DNA of 64,000 bases from Methanoregulaceae archaeon UBA467 (lineage in GTDB: Archaea; Halobacteriota; Methanomicrobia; Methanomicrobiales; Methanospirillaceae). This document shows positions 44,570-55,036 of this stretch, one piece after another (positions within the stretch are counted from its first letter, which is position 1; each line of letters starts with the position of its first letter). The stretch is taken from NCBI GenBank assembly GCA_002503825.1, contig DASP01000005.1:372001-436000 (forward strand), given 5' to 3'. The position numbers and the translations under genes are program-made. The notes under the pieces were generated by a model. It saw only the letters and a list, made by a program, of their open reading frames with translations. It did not search any database and had not been told where the DNA came from.

Positions 44570-44790
44570 TGTGTATCTGGTTTATCGCTACGAGGGCAAA
44601 ATATCAACGGCAGATACAGATGGCATAGTACCACGTCACCGTGCTGAAAATTCACCCTCCCCGGAAAGATCATATAAATTCCTCCTGCAACAAAATCGTT
44701 CAGACATAAAAAAACAACGGAACTGTTTCCAGTGGAAAATTCAGCAAACAACAGGTAAAAACGTAATGCAGGCCCAGGTTCAATTATTTT

Positions 44791-47700
44791 TCACATAAAG
44801 TCGGCAAGTCCGAGCTGCTGTGATTTTTCCTCGCCAAAGGTTGACTCGATCGCCATATCGATCACCTTTACCCTTTGCTTAGTATACTCTGAAACGTCGT
44901 ACTTTTCGCACATGTTCTTCGACATTTCAAGGTATTTTTTGACCGAACCCTCGTGTACCGTCGGGATGATATTGCCACCGCAGCGGGTGCATTTCCCGGC
45001 GAGCGGCATCCTGCGATAACTGGTGTTGCATTTCGTGCACCTGAATTTCTGCTTTGAAAAAGCGCTTAAATTCCCCATGAGGTCACGGATAAAATGCGTG
45101 GTCAGCACCCGCTCGGCAACGTCATCGGCATCGACCGCCCTGATCATCTCTGCCAGCTTCAGCTCCGCATCCAGTTTCTCGATCATTGTCTTGAGCTGTG
45201 TGTATGTCGATTCGAGCGGGCCTGCCGAGATATCGGCGGTGTCGTGTGTAAAGCGAAAGCCCTCCTGCTGCCCGGGAGTGCCAAGCCTGCGCTCCACCCG
45301 GTCCACCATATGCTCCACGTCCCTTGGATGGCTATACTTCATGGCGGCCTCGTACAGCCCGAGCGGATAGCTGCTGCCGACATCGAGGTTGTGGCTCTCC
45401 TTGTCAATCTCGGCAGGATCGATACGCGAGGTCAGCACAAGCGGTGCATCCATCGACCCGCCCCTTGTTTCAGGGAGGAACGAACGTGAAAAGTTGATCA
45501 GCCCGTCAAGAAGCAGCATGATGCAGTCCTCGTCGCCGTCGCACTGCCCGGTGAAGATCCCGTCTGCAAGCAGGGTGTGGTCTTCGGCAACCGTGACACA
45601 ATAGACCCGTTCGTCCGGGCAGGGAACGATATCACGGTGCCTGATATGGTCGGTAAGGACATTCATCCCTGCCATGACCGGCACCGGGTCTCCTTCCTTC
45701 ACTTCAAGCGCCCTGATCTTTCGCAGGTAGCAGAGGTCCCAGACGAGCATTGCATGGTCGGGCGTTACCGCAATCACCCTGCCCTGCTGTGTCTCGAACC
45801 GTATGAGATGTTCAGGCGCTTTATGGATCGATACCGAGGTGATCTTCCGCAGGTGGTGTTTCCCTGACGTGTCAACGGTACGGACGAGATACCCTGCCTG
45901 CGGGTCGGAATAATACGTCCCGAGCCGGTCGATGCCGGGAGTGCTGATATCGAAATTTTCAAGTACGAATTGTTTTATCGGCAATTTTGTCCAGTTACGG
46001 CCGTCAGTGACCTCGATTTCGGTATCCCCGTGGAAGCAGTTCCGCCTTTTTGCAGCGTGGAAGAACGGATGAGCGTACCCGACATTTGCCTTTGAATACC
46101 CGATAAGCCTTGCAAGCACCCCGGCACTGGTATGCGGTGCAAGCCCGATGACGAGATGCCCGATAAGGTCTGTCTTTTTCTCAACCCGGTAAAACGGCTC
46201 CAGGCCGTAGCATTTCTCAAGCAGCTCATCCATGAACCGGGCCACGTTGACCATGTACTCGCCGCAGGACTCGGATACGAGAATATCCTGCGGCTTGAGT
46301 TCAAGTACCTGATCGCTGTGAACGAGCGGCTTTCCGTCGATATCATGGAGATAGCCGAGTTCATTCAGCCGTTCCGGGGTTACCCCGATCTCTGCCGGCC
46401 TGATATGGGTCAGGGGAAGATCGATCATATCGTACCGGACCGTCCCGTCCTTGAAGACAAAAAGTTCGTGGGAGGCCCGGAGGATCCCCTTGTCGATCTC
46501 CTCGATCGTCCGTTCCCGTGAAATGAGACCCTTTACGCCCTTTACAAGGCTCACTGCATTTTCACGGATGCTAAGTCGCTCGATTGCCTTTGCATACTCA
46601 TTCCTGACGTTGAGTGAAACAGTCTGGGTACAAACCGTGGAGACATTACATCCCGGACAGAACGCATCCTCCGTCTCCCGCTTACACCGCGGGCAGGAAT
46701 AGACCGGATCGGTATGGCTCCCGCATTCGCACCGGTTCCTGTAAGTAATCGCACCACAGCCCGGGCATCGCCGTTTTCCGGTCTCGATGGTGATCACCCC
46801 GCCGTCCATGTTTGCCTGCGCACTGTGGTTTGAGGCTTCCTGGAATGACCGGCGTGTTCCTCCTGCTTCGCCAAGCGGGAAGAGCGAGTGCGGCGGAGGG
46901 TTCATCTTGCGGGGTTTTGACTTGCCCGGCCTTCCCATCCTCCCCCCGATACGGGTGCCGGCACGGGAACGGATAGTAAAACCGGAGAGGTGCATAACGA
47001 GCGCCATCGGGTCGTCACCTGGTGCGTCCTCCCACTGGGCCCTTCGCTTCAGCGTCAGGTCGAGGCCGGTGCATGCAAGGAGGACAAGGTAATCGCTGAT
47101 ACAGATCATGCCTTCCCTCACCCGGTGCGGGAGGAGGATCTCTTCAAGGGTCCCTTTTATTCCGGGATCATTCGGGAGAACAAGGATATCGTGGCTGATC
47201 TCTCCTTTTTCTTCAATAAATGCTGCCAGCTGACCGATCTGTTCACAGGTAATATCGTCCCAGAGACTGGTATAGGCAGGGTGCAGCGGGACACCCTCGA
47301 AACAGAGCGAGACTGCTTCCATCTCGTTCTTTGGAGTGGTTGTCCCGCCTTCAAGCCGCCACCATTCCTCGCAGTATACAGGTGGCATGAGGGGGTGGTT
47401 ATTCTCGAGGAATTCACCAAAACTGATCAGTATCTCGCCGATATCGATGATCCGCTCGATTTGTGGATTAAGTTCACGTGCGGTATCCGCATCGTCGATT
47501 CGCAGCACATCCCCGTTTGTGAGCCGGACCGTCGGTCCCTCGATCGTGTCGACCGGGACAATTCCTGCCGCTTTTCCCGGGCGTTCGGTCTTCATCTGGG
47601 TCCCGACGGCAAGAAAGTCCCCGAGGATATGCATGGTCGACGGGTTGATACCGGCCGCGGCAAACCCGGTGTTCCGGGACCTTCCATACCTGAGCCTGAA

Positions 47701-48651
47701 CCCGCCCTTGCGCATGGGGTAGGAGAAGACCGGGCGGCCGCCGATCAGGTCACGCAAGTACTTGTCTTTTGGCTTTATACCGCCGCCTTCATCATCCTTA
47801 TCACCTTTTGCAGCACCGCCGATCAGTTCATCGAGCCAGTCCCAGCCGTCCATCTTCATTTTTCTGACATTCTTCTGGACTTTTGGCGCCTTGAGTGCGA
47901 GACCCTCTGCAAGGACGAGGGCCATTCCACCCCGCACCGTGTTGGTCTCGACCCGCTCGAGGTTCCGGTACCCGCTCACCTCTTCCTGCTCGGTCCCTTC
48001 ACCATCGATACAGACAGGGCAGTTCTTCACGATCAGCCTGATCTCCTTCTCACTCGGGAGGTACTGCAGGTTCATGATGGTGTTGTACTGGCGTATCTCC
48101 TCGATATAACGCTCAACTTCTTCTTCACGCGGGATATAGCGGTTCATCCCGAGTGCCCTGCGCACATAGTCCCCCACAAGGACCGAGAGTGCCTGTGCTG
48201 TCCCACCGGCACTCCTGATCGGGCCGGCATAATAGATTCTCAGATATTCGCTCCCGTCGTCGTTTTTCCCGGTGCCAATCTTTGCTATCCCCTCGGTAGG
48301 GGCTGCGACCACGCCCTCCGTGAGCAGAGCCATTGCCGTCCTGATGGCATGATCAAGTATCTCTTCCCGGGTCGTCTCGCCGAAAGCACGCTGGACAAAA
48401 TCATCGCCGATGCGGAGGGCTACTTCTTCGCGTGACATCTCTGCCTCGAGCTCACGGAGCCGTGCCGCAACCCCCTTTATCCCGAGCAGCGCTTCCACCC
48501 TGTCGGCGAGGTCGTTCGCTACCGGTATCTCGACAGTGGTGCGGGGGTCTATTCCCACCGCCCGTGCCTTCCCTGCGACCTCCAGTGCCCGGAAAAGCTC
48601 CTTCTGCAGCAGGTCAAGGTATTCCTGCATCTCGGGGGAGGTCTGCATCAT
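44791..48651 (-). CDS. polC: DNA polymerase D (Pol II) large subunit DP2, with intein
   Basis: 1286 codons including a 165-residue intein, leaving a mature protein of 1121 aa. DP2 is the catalytic subunit of the archaeal replicative polymerase and pairs with DP1 (not in this window). N-terminal domain to about 600 ([40 protein letters not shown]), zinc ribbons [18 protein letters not shown] and [18 protein letters not shown], the active-site block CDGDEDC followed by [16 protein letters not shown], and a C-terminal zinc finger [12 protein letters not shown] with [10 protein letters not shown]. The intein interrupts the catalytic motif directly before CDGDED. The gene is single; upstream 48652-48929 has no gene. 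Confidence 0.95.
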   Translation of the reverse strand: MMQTSPEMQEYLDLLQKELFRALEVAGKARAVGIDPRTTVEIPVANDLADRVEALLGIKGVAARLRELEAEMSREEVALRIGDDFVQRAFGETTREEILDHAIRTAMALLTEGVVAAPTEGIAKIGTGKNDDGSEYLRIYYAGPIRSAGGTAQALSVLVGDYVRRALGMNRYIPREEEVERYIEEIRQYNTIMNLQYLPSEKEIRLIVKNCPVCIDGEGTEQEEVSGYRNLERVETNTVRGGMALVLAEGLALKAPKVQKNVRKMKMDGWDWLDELIGGAAKGDKDDEGGGIKPKDKYLRDLIGGRPVFSYPMRKGGFRLRYGRSRNTGFAAAGINPSTMHILGDFLAVGTQMKTERPGKAAGIVPVDTIEGPTVRLTNGDVLRIDDADTARELNPQIERIIDIGEILISFGEFLENNHPLMPPVYCEEWWRLEGGTTTPKNEMEAVSLCFEGVPLHPAYTSLWDDITCEQIGQLAAFIEEKGEISHDILVLPNDPGIKGTLEEILLPHRVREGMICISDYLVLLACTGLDLTLKRRAQWEDAPGDDPMALVMHLSGFTIRSRAGTRIGGRMGRPGKSKPRKMNPPPHSLFPLGEAGGTRRSFQEASNHSAQANMDGGVITIETGKRRCPGCGAITYRNRCECGSHTDPVYSCPRCKRETEDAFCPGCNVSTVCTQTVSLNVRNEYAKAIERLSIRENAVSLVKGVKGLISRERTIEEIDKGILRASHELFVFKDGTVRYDMIDLPLTHIRPAEIGVTPERLNELGYLHDIDGKPLVHSDQVLELKPQDILVSESCGEYMVNVARFMDELLEKCYGLEPFYRVEKKTDLIGHLVIGLAPHTSAGVLARLIGYSKANVGYAHPFFHAAKRRNCFHGDTEIEVTDGRNWTKLPIKQFVLENFDISTPGIDRLGTYYSDPQAGYLVRTVDTSGKHHLRKITSVSIHKAPEHLIRFETQQGRVIAVTPDHAMLVWDLCYLRKIRALEVKEGDPVPVMAGMNVLTDHIRHRDIVPCPDERVYCVTVAEDHTLLADGIFTGQCDGDEDCIMLLLDGLINFSRSFLPETRGGSMDAPLVLTSRIDPAEIDKESHNLDVGSSYPLGLYEAAMKYSHPRDVEHMVDRVERRLGTPGQQEGFRFTHDTADISAGPLESTYTQLKTMIEKLDAELKLAEMIRAVDADDVAERVLTTHFIRDLMGNLSAFSKQKFRCTKCNTSYRRMPLAGKCTRCGGNIIPTVHEGSVKKYLEMSKNMCEKYDVSEYTKQRVKVIDMAIESTFGEEKSQQLGLADFM
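45544..46038 (-). other. Mini-intein in DP2 with C-terminal Gln
   Basis: 165 residues from Cys1 ([10 protein letters not shown]) to GIFTGQ, followed by Cys+1 of CDGDED. Block A Cys, block B TPDH (T-x-x-H), block [17 protein letters not shown] and block G FTGQ-C are present. No LAGLIDADG or HNH homing domain fits in this length. The last residue is Gln instead of Asn and the penultimate residue is Gly instead of His, known for some archaeal Pol II inteins, where splicing still occurs. Confidence 0.9.
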
Positions 48652-48929
48652 TGCAATTTCATCGTCATGTGCGGATTTATCGTTTGGGATTTCAGCACTG
48701 GTGCAGGATATCCACCCGGGATACGCACGGCGGGTTGCCTGATCTCCGGTCCGGCAGGGGACCGGGCATGAAGAAGTACCTGATTTTAAAACAGCACGGC
48801 CCCTGCCGGCAACCTGGCAGAACGAAATGCCGCGTGATCCAGGTAAAACCCTTCAAAAAAGTTATCGTATTCCCGGTAAATGCGGTAATGTCCACATATT
48901 ATAAGAATGAAAAAGAGAGGAAAGCCGCC

Positions 48930-49445
48930 TCAATCCTCCTTCCGGACCATATCAGCCATCGCCTGGACGCCTTCTTCCCCCATCTTCCAGAGTGTGAGCG
49001 ACGCACATTCAGCAAACGTCGGATCCGCATCATCCATGGCTTTTTTCAGGGGTTCAATCGCAGGCGTCCCGATCCTGCAGAGGGCAAGGGCAAGAAACCC
49101 TCTCAGGCCGGGGTCCGCATCCTTCATCGCCTCTATCAGTGGATCGATGGCCTTCTCTCCCATTGCACCGAGACAGGCGGCCGCGTATTTTCGAAATGCC
49201 GGGTTATTATCTGATTTCATCGCTGACAGGAGCGGGCCGGCAGCAGGCCTGCCCATCAGGGAAAGAGCACGTGCGCAATACCAGCGGACATCGTTGCTTT
49301 CCGTCTCCTGCATCAGTTTAATTAGCGCCGGCAGCGCGGCTTCACCGATATCCGCCAGATGGCGTGTTGCAGCACGCCGTTTTTCAAGGTCCCCGTGTTC
49401 AAGCGCAGCAATATATCCTGAAACCGTGTCTGGTGATTTTTCCAT
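48930..49445 (-). CDS. HEAT-repeat protein, 171 aa
   Basis: Start at ATG 49445 (MEKSPDTVSGYIAA), preceded by GAGGAAAAAG. About five HEAT repeats: RAATRHLADIGEAALPALIK, WYCARALSLMGRPAAGPLLS, KYAAACLGAMGEKAIDPLIE, GFLALALCRIGTPAIEPLKK and ASLTLWKMGEEGVQAM. The regular I-G-x-x-A-x-x-P-L pattern is that of PBS-lyase-like repeats. Pure scaffold, cytoplasmic. It begins inside the last codons of the upstream MscS gene's trailing region (MscS stop at 49477), so it may be the third gene of that operon. Confidence 0.85.
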   Translation of the reverse strand: MEKSPDTVSGYIAALEHGDLEKRRAATRHLADIGEAALPALIKLMQETESNDVRWYCARALSLMGRPAAGPLLSAMKSDNNPAFRKYAAACLGAMGEKAIDPLIEAMKDADPGLRGFLALALCRIGTPAIEPLKKAMDDADPTFAECASLTLWKMGEEGVQAMADMVRKED

Positions 49446-49476
49446 CTTTTTCCTCTTTTGACGCTGTAATCTATTA

Positions 49477-50319
49477 TTATTCTGCTTTGTATGCGGTTTT
49501 CCCGGGATCGGGCAGATTTTCACCTGAAAAGGAAATTACTCTCTGCGGGAACGGGATCTCTATTCCATTCTCTTCAAGCGCCGCCTTGATCTTCCAGAGC
49601 ATTTCAGTCTTTACCGACCACCACGTCGCAGACGGCGCCCATATATATACAGTAATATTCACGCTTGATTCTGCGAGCTCTGATACAAAGAGCGACGGTT
49701 CAGGATGCCTGAGTACATAGGGATGCTTTTCAAGGAGATCTGATATAATCCCTATTGCCTTTTCCGCATCGTCGCGATAACTTATCCCTATCACATACTG
49801 GAACCTGCGGGCCGCATTCGCCACGTAATTTGTAATATCTGATGAAAAGACCTTCTCGTTCGGGACACGGATATAGATGCCTTCATAGGTCCGGATAATC
49901 GTTGAGAGGATCCTGATCTCCTCCACATTTCCTGAAACATCACCGATGGAGATATTGTCCCCAATTTTTACCGGTCGTTCAATAAGCAGGAAAAGTCCTG
50001 AACCAAAATTAGATACAAGTTTCTGCGAGGCAAATGCAATGATCAGGCTTGCAGTTCCCCCGACGAGGATAATTTCCGAGAGGTTTACCTCGATACGTGG
50101 AAAACCGAAGTAAATCGCGATAAGGATAAGCATGACCTGGATGACCTTGAGAAGCTTGTCCAGTTCCGGCTTTGATATCCGGTCACTAAATGACCTTTTC
50201 ATGTAGATCGCGAGAATTTTTGCCAGGACTAGCGCCCCGGTGACCCACGCGACGAAGATGATCAGGTCCATGACAACGACATCGTTATAAATCACGGTAT
50301 CCAGCGTGATCATGGTCAC
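49477..50319 (-). CDS. Mechanosensitive channel of the MscS family
   Basis: A 280-aa protein with three or four N-terminal helices (LIIFVAWVTGALVLAKILAI; VIQVMLILIAIYFGFP), the pore helix IILVGGTASLIIAFASQKLV, and the MscS beta domain (PVKIGDNISIGDVSGNVEEI; YIRVPNEKVFSSDITNY), with a C-terminal alpha/beta part. It releases solutes on hypo-osmotic shock. Its start overlaps the stop of the DUF432 gene by four bases, so the two are translated together. Confidence 0.93.
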   Translation of the reverse strand: MTMITLDTVIYNDVVVMDLIIFVAWVTGALVLAKILAIYMKRSFSDRISKPELDKLLKVIQVMLILIAIYFGFPRIEVNLSEIILVGGTASLIIAFASQKLVSNFGSGLFLLIERPVKIGDNISIGDVSGNVEEIRILSTIIRTYEGIYIRVPNEKVFSSDITNYVANAARRFQYVIGISYRDDAEKAIGIISDLLEKHPYVLRHPEPSLFVSELAESSVNITVYIWAPSATWWSVKTEMLWKIKAALEENGIEIPFPQRVISFSGENLPDPGKTAYKAE

Positions 50320-51122
50320 TCACCCACTCCAAATTCCATAAGGAACGTTAAATTTTCAGGTATCAGGCTTTTTCTTGCGGTGAAAAGGGGAATGGCCGGG
50401 TTCATTCCCTGCCGTAAGGGACATGCAAGGGTTTTTGTTTCTGCGTTTGTTTTTGAGAAGATATCCATCTGTCCGACCATCGAGACGCAGTCTCCATAAT
50501 AAATGTATATCCCGGTATTTTCAAAGACGACTCTTGAGACCTCGATCCAGCCGCGTGTCAGGTTCCGTATGGTCAGTTCCATCACACCCTCCCGGCAGGC
50601 ATCCGTTTCAGGAATATCGTCAAATACCTCGCTTTCGAAATGCCGTGTAATTACGCCCTGGTCGGGTGGCCCGTACAGTGCATATTTCGGGCGGTTCAGG
50701 GAAAATATATCAAGTACATCGTAATTCCCCTTTGACTCAAGAAAAACCGCTATTTCAACCGGGAATTTTACATAAATCTGGTTTTCCGACTCCGGCGCGA
50801 GCACGACCGGAGTGAAATGGATCTCAAGGAACCGGGTTATTTCCTGTGGAAGGTTGACCGGCTCCACCGGGTTTACGATCACCTTTCCGGCACTGCTGCC
50901 TATCACTTTCCTTACAGACTCATCCGGGGACTTTCTCTCATATACTACAAAATTTCCGGATTTAGTTATTCCGGCGACGATTTCCGGGGATTCGAACCGG
51001 AATGAGTAGTCGTACTCACCAAACACGAAAGAGAATTGTGATGCAGGGAAAATATAGTTATGCCGCCAGGACCGGGGTTTTCGAAAAATGATGTGGAATA
51101 ACCGGCCCGTTGAAATCATCAC
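50316..51122 (-). CDS. DUF432 protein, operon partner of MscS
   Basis: A 268-aa soluble protein made mainly of beta strands: SFVFGEYDYSFRFESPEI, LEIHFTPVVLAPESENQIYV, KFPVEIAVFLES, then GVMELTIRNLTRGWIEVSR and FENTGIYIYYG. DUF432 genes are found next to mscS in several archaea, and the ATGA overlap here repeats that arrangement. The function is unknown; modulation of the channel or sensing of envelope stress is inferred from the linkage. Confidence 0.8.
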   Translation of the reverse strand: MMISTGRLFHIIFRKPRSWRHNYIFPASQFSFVFGEYDYSFRFESPEIVAGITKSGNFVVYERKSPDESVRKVIGSSAGKVIVNPVEPVNLPQEITRFLEIHFTPVVLAPESENQIYVKFPVEIAVFLESKGNYDVLDIFSLNRPKYALYGPPDQGVITRHFESEVFDDIPETDACREGVMELTIRNLTRGWIEVSRVVFENTGIYIYYGDCVSMVGQMDIFSKTNAETKTLACPLRQGMNPAIPLFTARKSLIPENLTFLMEFGVGE

Positions 51123-51455
51123 CGGATCCGGATAAAATATGGTATCCGTGTGGTATGGCTCTCCCGGTTGCCCCCTCCTGCCTGCAGATCGATTATCGCA
51201 CTGATGAATCTTCCTTGAAAATATAATAGAAAATTGATATCACTGCAAAGACGCTGATTTTTATCTTTTTTGGCTTTATTGAAACCCTTCCGGTACTCTC
51301 ACTATTCCTCTTTCGCCGCACTCCACTTCGGGACACTCCCGGGGCCGATGCCCATGATCGTATGTGTGCACCCCCATACTGCGATAAGGACCGTGGCTCA
51401 TGTTCTTATAAGAGATTGTAAGGTCCCGGTCAACACTGCCCGCAGGACATCCCCG

Positions 51456-51507
51456 GGGGTGGGGCAGGGAGGGGTAAAACCCCTCCTGTCAGAAAAACAG
51501 ATCGAAC
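51456..51507 (+). repeat. Dispersed hairpin repeat, copy 1
   Basis: A G-rich arm (GGGTGGGGCAGGGAGGGG) followed by TAAAACCCCTCCTGTCAG forms a hairpin, and AACAGATCGAACA follows. A second copy is at 63912-63963 on the other strand. The 546-base gap 51123-51668 that holds it has no gene. Confidence 0.6.
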
Positions 51508-51668
51508 ATGATACCGGAATTAAGCATTTCAACAAAGCCTCATTTTTTTAAAATCAGGTCAATTATGCCCTGTTTATATCCTCAACCCTTTCGATCGGCA
51601 GGAATAACGAATGGACCGGGAGGGATTCAACTAAGCCGTAAAGAATGATTTTTTTAGGACACCGAAAA

Positions 51669-52949
51669 TCATGCATTTTCCTGGTCACCGGAGACACGAG
51701 GGTCTTTCCTTTTCATTCCTTTAACAAGGGCTTTCACTGACGGGCCGCCAATCTCACACAGTGCAGTGATGATGAGTCCCCTGGTTTCATCGTCTGCAGT
51801 TTCAAGCATCTGCATCAGCGGCTCGACTGCATCCGAATCCCCCAGTTCGCCTAGAGCGGTGACGACCTCCTTTTTATCGTTATCGTTGGCGTATTTCAAA
51901 AATTCCAGGAGCGGCCCCACTGCAGTCTCACCCATACCTGACAATGCCGAAATCGCTTCAACTTTCACGTTTTCATCCGGATCGCCAATTGCCCTGATAA
52001 GTATCGGGACAGAGCGGGGGTCCCGTATATTTCCGAGCGCTATTGCAGCACCCCGGCGAAGGTCATCGTCTCCTTCTCCCAGGGCCCAGATTAGGGGTGG
52101 CACCGCAGGTTCACCGATAAGACCGAGGGCATATGCAGCCCGTGATTTTACGAACCGGTCCTTGTCCTTTAATACGGCGATAAGGGGATCAACTGCACGT
52201 TCATCCCCGATCTCGCCAAGTGCGATTGCCGCCTTCCACCGCACGTCATCATCCGGGTGCTGTAACACTCCAATAAGCGGGACGACAGCCGGTTCACCGA
52301 TTTTTGAAAGCGCCTCTGCTGCCTTCCACCGTATTCCGCTGTACTGGTCTTCCACGAGGGCTTTTATCAGTGGGTCGACCCCCCCGGGGTCGCGAAGTTC
52401 ACCGAGGGCCTCGACGGCATCATACTGAACTCCCACGTCCTTATTCCAAAGCGATTTGATGAGTCCCCTGACATTTCCCTCACTTTTCATCTTGTTCACA
52501 TTTGCAGACGAGAGCACCCTGCTCCGGAATTCCCCTATGTTGCCGAAGATCCCTGCCGGGGAAATCCCTGACTGGAGTGCCGCATCAGTCACCTCATTGA
52601 TCAGGCGGTCGCGGTCCCTGCGCATATGGTCGGTGATAAGCCCGATAACAAGGGCTACCACAACAAATACCGCCACCCGTGCCAGGGCGGCAAACCCCAC
52701 AGATCCGCTGACATGGAACACTCCGATAATAAGCATCGCACCAAGGAAAAGGGCGATTCCTACTGCCCGCACACCATACCAGACTGCGCCGATAATAACC
52801 GGGATATAAAAGAAATGGGAGTAAACGATATCCACCCGGTAGACCCAGTGGACCATGATCTCAAGGATGAGAGCGATGAGGATAAGAATGCCCAGAATAT
52901 AGGGTTTGAACCGGGAATATTTTCCCATCTTAAGATCAGCAAATGCCAT
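51669..52949 (-). CDS. Membrane-anchored HEAT-repeat protein
   Basis: A 426-aa protein. Residues 15-115 hold four helices (ILGILILIALILEIMVHWVY; YIPVIIGAVWYGVRAVGIAL; ALARVAVFVVVALVIGLITD), then a short charged linker and about eight HEAT repeats from residue 170 (YDAVEALGELRDPGGVDPLI; AAEALSKIGEPAVVPLIGVL; AAIALGEIGDERAVDPLIAV; AAYALGLIGEPAVPPLIWAL and so on). The four-helix part resembles the MASE-like or DUF4118-type membrane sensors that precede kinases, so the HEAT array is probably a cytoplasmic docking platform at the membrane. Confidence 0.85.
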   Translation of the reverse strand: MAFADLKMGKYSRFKPYILGILILIALILEIMVHWVYRVDIVYSHFFYIPVIIGAVWYGVRAVGIALFLGAMLIIGVFHVSGSVGFAALARVAVFVVVALVIGLITDHMRRDRDRLINEVTDAALQSGISPAGIFGNIGEFRSRVLSSANVNKMKSEGNVRGLIKSLWNKDVGVQYDAVEALGELRDPGGVDPLIKALVEDQYSGIRWKAAEALSKIGEPAVVPLIGVLQHPDDDVRWKAAIALGEIGDERAVDPLIAVLKDKDRFVKSRAAYALGLIGEPAVPPLIWALGEGDDDLRRGAAIALGNIRDPRSVPILIRAIGDPDENVKVEAISALSGMGETAVGPLLEFLKYANDNDKKEVVTALGELGDSDAVEPLMQMLETADDETRGLIITALCEIGGPSVKALVKGMKRKDPRVSGDQENA

Positions 52950-53185
52950 AGAAGTGGTATGGGGTCTAAAACGGATTTATACCTGCTGGATCCTTCGGAG
53001 CTGCCGGCTGCTCACTATGCATAACGTGTCCCACGAAAAACTCTTTCGGGCACATCGGCCACAACACGCGTGCTTTCCTTTTCGACGGTTTAAATTGCTT
53101 TTATTTCTTTATCTGGCGGCAGAATGAAGATATCATTATGACCAAAGAGCGGTGACGCCTATAGATAAGCTTTTGCAGTGATACA

Positions 53186-53728
53186 ATGGGTTATTACCAC
53201 TCCCTTATCCGGCGGAAATTTACCGATGTTGCCGGGACACGGTATGACGATGTCCTGAAGGAATATGCAGATTTTTTTCCGGCACGCGAAGATTTTGTGA
53301 TAAAGCCGGTTGATTCCGTTTTCATACCGCTTGATTATTTTTCTCCGGCCATCCCCGCGAATATTCCCGCAATTATTGCCGTCTACGATGCCCCTGTCGA
53401 GATTGTGTATATCATTGATGAAGAGGCAATCCGTCTGATAGCAGACGGACTTGGAAATGATGCGGAAGAGATGTTCCGGAAAAAAGAGGAGGCGCTTGCC
53501 GGGGGGTTCCTCAGGCGTGCACGTGACCTTTTTACCGATGCGGGTGTAGCCGGAACTGCAAGGATGCAGGCCGGGGTAAAAGGTGATACTGCTATCGCGC
53601 TTGCCGGAAATCACGACCTCATGGCAATAGGAAAAAAATTCGGAATGGTAACAGGAGAACAGTTCCCTGCCAGCCCAGCCGTTTTCAGAATTAAGCAGGT
53701 CACGGCCTGCCCGGTAATCATATACTGA
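53186..53728 (+). CDS. Divergent UspA-like protein
   Basis: A 180-aa protein. The C-terminal part has the order of a universal stress domain: GGFLRRARDLFTDAGVAGTA, then ALAGNHDLMAIGKKFG and VFRIKQVTACPVIIY, corresponding to the HDLIVMG and CPVLVV strands. The ATP-binding G-x-x-G-x-x-x-x-G-S/T loop is not clear, so it may not bind nucleotide. It stands 25 bases before a membrane transporter gene, which is in turn followed by a classical USP gene. A regulatory role for the transporter is inferred. Confidence 0.6.
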   Translation: MGYYHSLIRRKFTDVAGTRYDDVLKEYADFFPAREDFVIKPVDSVFIPLDYFSPAIPANIPAIIAVYDAPVEIVYIIDEEAIRLIADGLGNDAEEMFRKKEEALAGGFLRRARDLFTDAGVAGTARMQAGVKGDTAIALAGNHDLMAIGKKFGMVTGEQFPASPAVFRIKQVTACPVIIY

Positions 53729-53753
53729 CAGGCAGACGGGAGAGATAACTACC

Positions 53754-55034
53754 ATGATTCCAGTTGAATTCATCGCTATTGCCGTATTCCTGTTCACCTA
53801 TGCCCTCATCATCGATGAACGGATCCACCGGACCGTCGCCGCCCTTGTCGGGGCATCCATCATCGTTGCCCTCCAGATCGTCCCGTGGGACAAGATCCCG
53901 GAATACCTGGACCTCGGCACGATCTTTTTACTCATGGGTATGATGATTATCGTCAATACTGCACGCCTGAGCGGACTTTTTGAGTATATTGCAATTATTA
54001 CTGCAAAATTCGCACACGGAAGCCCGATAAAGGTGCTGATATTATTTTCCCTGCTTACCGCTGTCGTTAGTGCGTTTCTCGATAATGTCACGACCGTGCT
54101 GCTCATCACCCCTATGCTCATCTACCTCGCGGAACTAATGGAATTAAACCCCATACCCTTCCTGCTCTCAGAAATTTTTGCATCCAATATCGGCGGTACC
54201 GCAACCCTCATCGGCGATCCGCCGAACATCATGATAGGGTCTGCTGCAAACTTAAGCTTTAATGAATTTATCATTAATATGGGGCCGATTGTCGTCATCG
54301 ACATGCTCATTGTCATGCTGATGCTCTATGCGTTTTACGGGCGCGGGCTCAAAGTCAGCCCGGAAAGGAGGGAACAGATCCACGACATCCTCAAAAACCT
54401 GGATGAAAAAGCGGCAATAAAAGATCCTGCCCTGTTCCGCAAGTCAGTCATCGTCATACTCCTTGTCATCGGGCTCTTTTTCATTCACAGTTCAATCGGC
54501 CTTGAGCCTGCCGTCGTGGCAATTATCGGGGCATCCCTGATCCTTCTCTGGACACGCCAGTCCCCCGAGGCCATCCTCGAGAAGATCGAATGGCCAGCAC
54601 TTTTCTTCTTTGGCGGGCTATTTATTGTGGTAGGGGCCCTTGTAGAGACAGGGGTGATTGCGTCCCTCGCCACCTTCGTGGTCAGCAATGTCAGCTCAAC
54701 CGGAGAAGCGATGCTGATTATCGCATGGTTTGCCGCATTCGCATCAGCAATCGTTGACAACATCCCCCTCACCGCGACCCTCATCCCGCTCATCAACGGG
54801 ATGAGTGGCTCGATGGATATCTACCCCCTGTGGTGGGCGCTGAGCCTTGGCGCATGCCTCGGCGGGAACGGCTCTGCCATTGGTGCTTCCGCCAATGTCG
54901 TGGTGCTCGGGATCGCCGACCGGAACAGAATAAAAATATCATTCATTGAGTTCCTCAAAGTTGGTATGGTGATCCTTATGGTCACGGTTGCAGTCGGAAC
55001 TATGATACTCTGGGTAAAATTCGTGGGTGTGTAG
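53754..55034 (+). CDS. ArsB/NhaD-type (ion transporter superfamily) anion/Na+ transporter
   Basis: A 426-aa membrane protein of the ArsB/NhaD/citrate group with 11-12 helices in two halves. Conserved sites: FLDNVTTVLLITPMLIYLAE in the first half, ASNIGGTATLIGDPPNIMIG after it, VDNIPLTATLIPLINGM in the second half and LGACLGGNGSAIGASANVVV near the end. The D-N-x-T/P hairpins bind the substrate in this fold. The substrate (Na+/H+, arsenite or dicarboxylate) cannot be told. It is flanked by USP-like genes on the same strand with gaps of 25 and 2 bases. Confidence 0.9.
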   Translation: MIPVEFIAIAVFLFTYALIIDERIHRTVAALVGASIIVALQIVPWDKIPEYLDLGTIFLLMGMMIIVNTARLSGLFEYIAIITAKFAHGSPIKVLILFSLLTAVVSAFLDNVTTVLLITPMLIYLAELMELNPIPFLLSEIFASNIGGTATLIGDPPNIMIGSAANLSFNEFIINMGPIVVIDMLIVMLMLYAFYGRGLKVSPERREQIHDILKNLDEKAAIKDPALFRKSVIVILLVIGLFFIHSSIGLEPAVVAIIGASLILLWTRQSPEAILEKIEWPALFFFGGLFIVVGALVETGVIASLATFVVSNVSSTGEAMLIIAWFAAFASAIVDNIPLTATLIPLINGMSGSMDIYPLWWALSLGACLGGNGSAIGASANVVVLGIADRNRIKISFIEFLKVGMVILMVTVAVGTMILWVKFVGV

Positions 55035-55036
55035 GA

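Noticed and set aside
46990..48435. 481-codon open frame opposite the DP2 gene
   Set aside because: It is the antisense of a certain essential gene; codon pattern is the mirror of DP2 and no domain is visible.
51605..51635. Possible tRNA 3'-end remnant (GAATCCCTCCC on the minus strand)
   Set aside because: The T-loop lacks the TTC core, and no matching tRNA fragment or island boundary is nearby.
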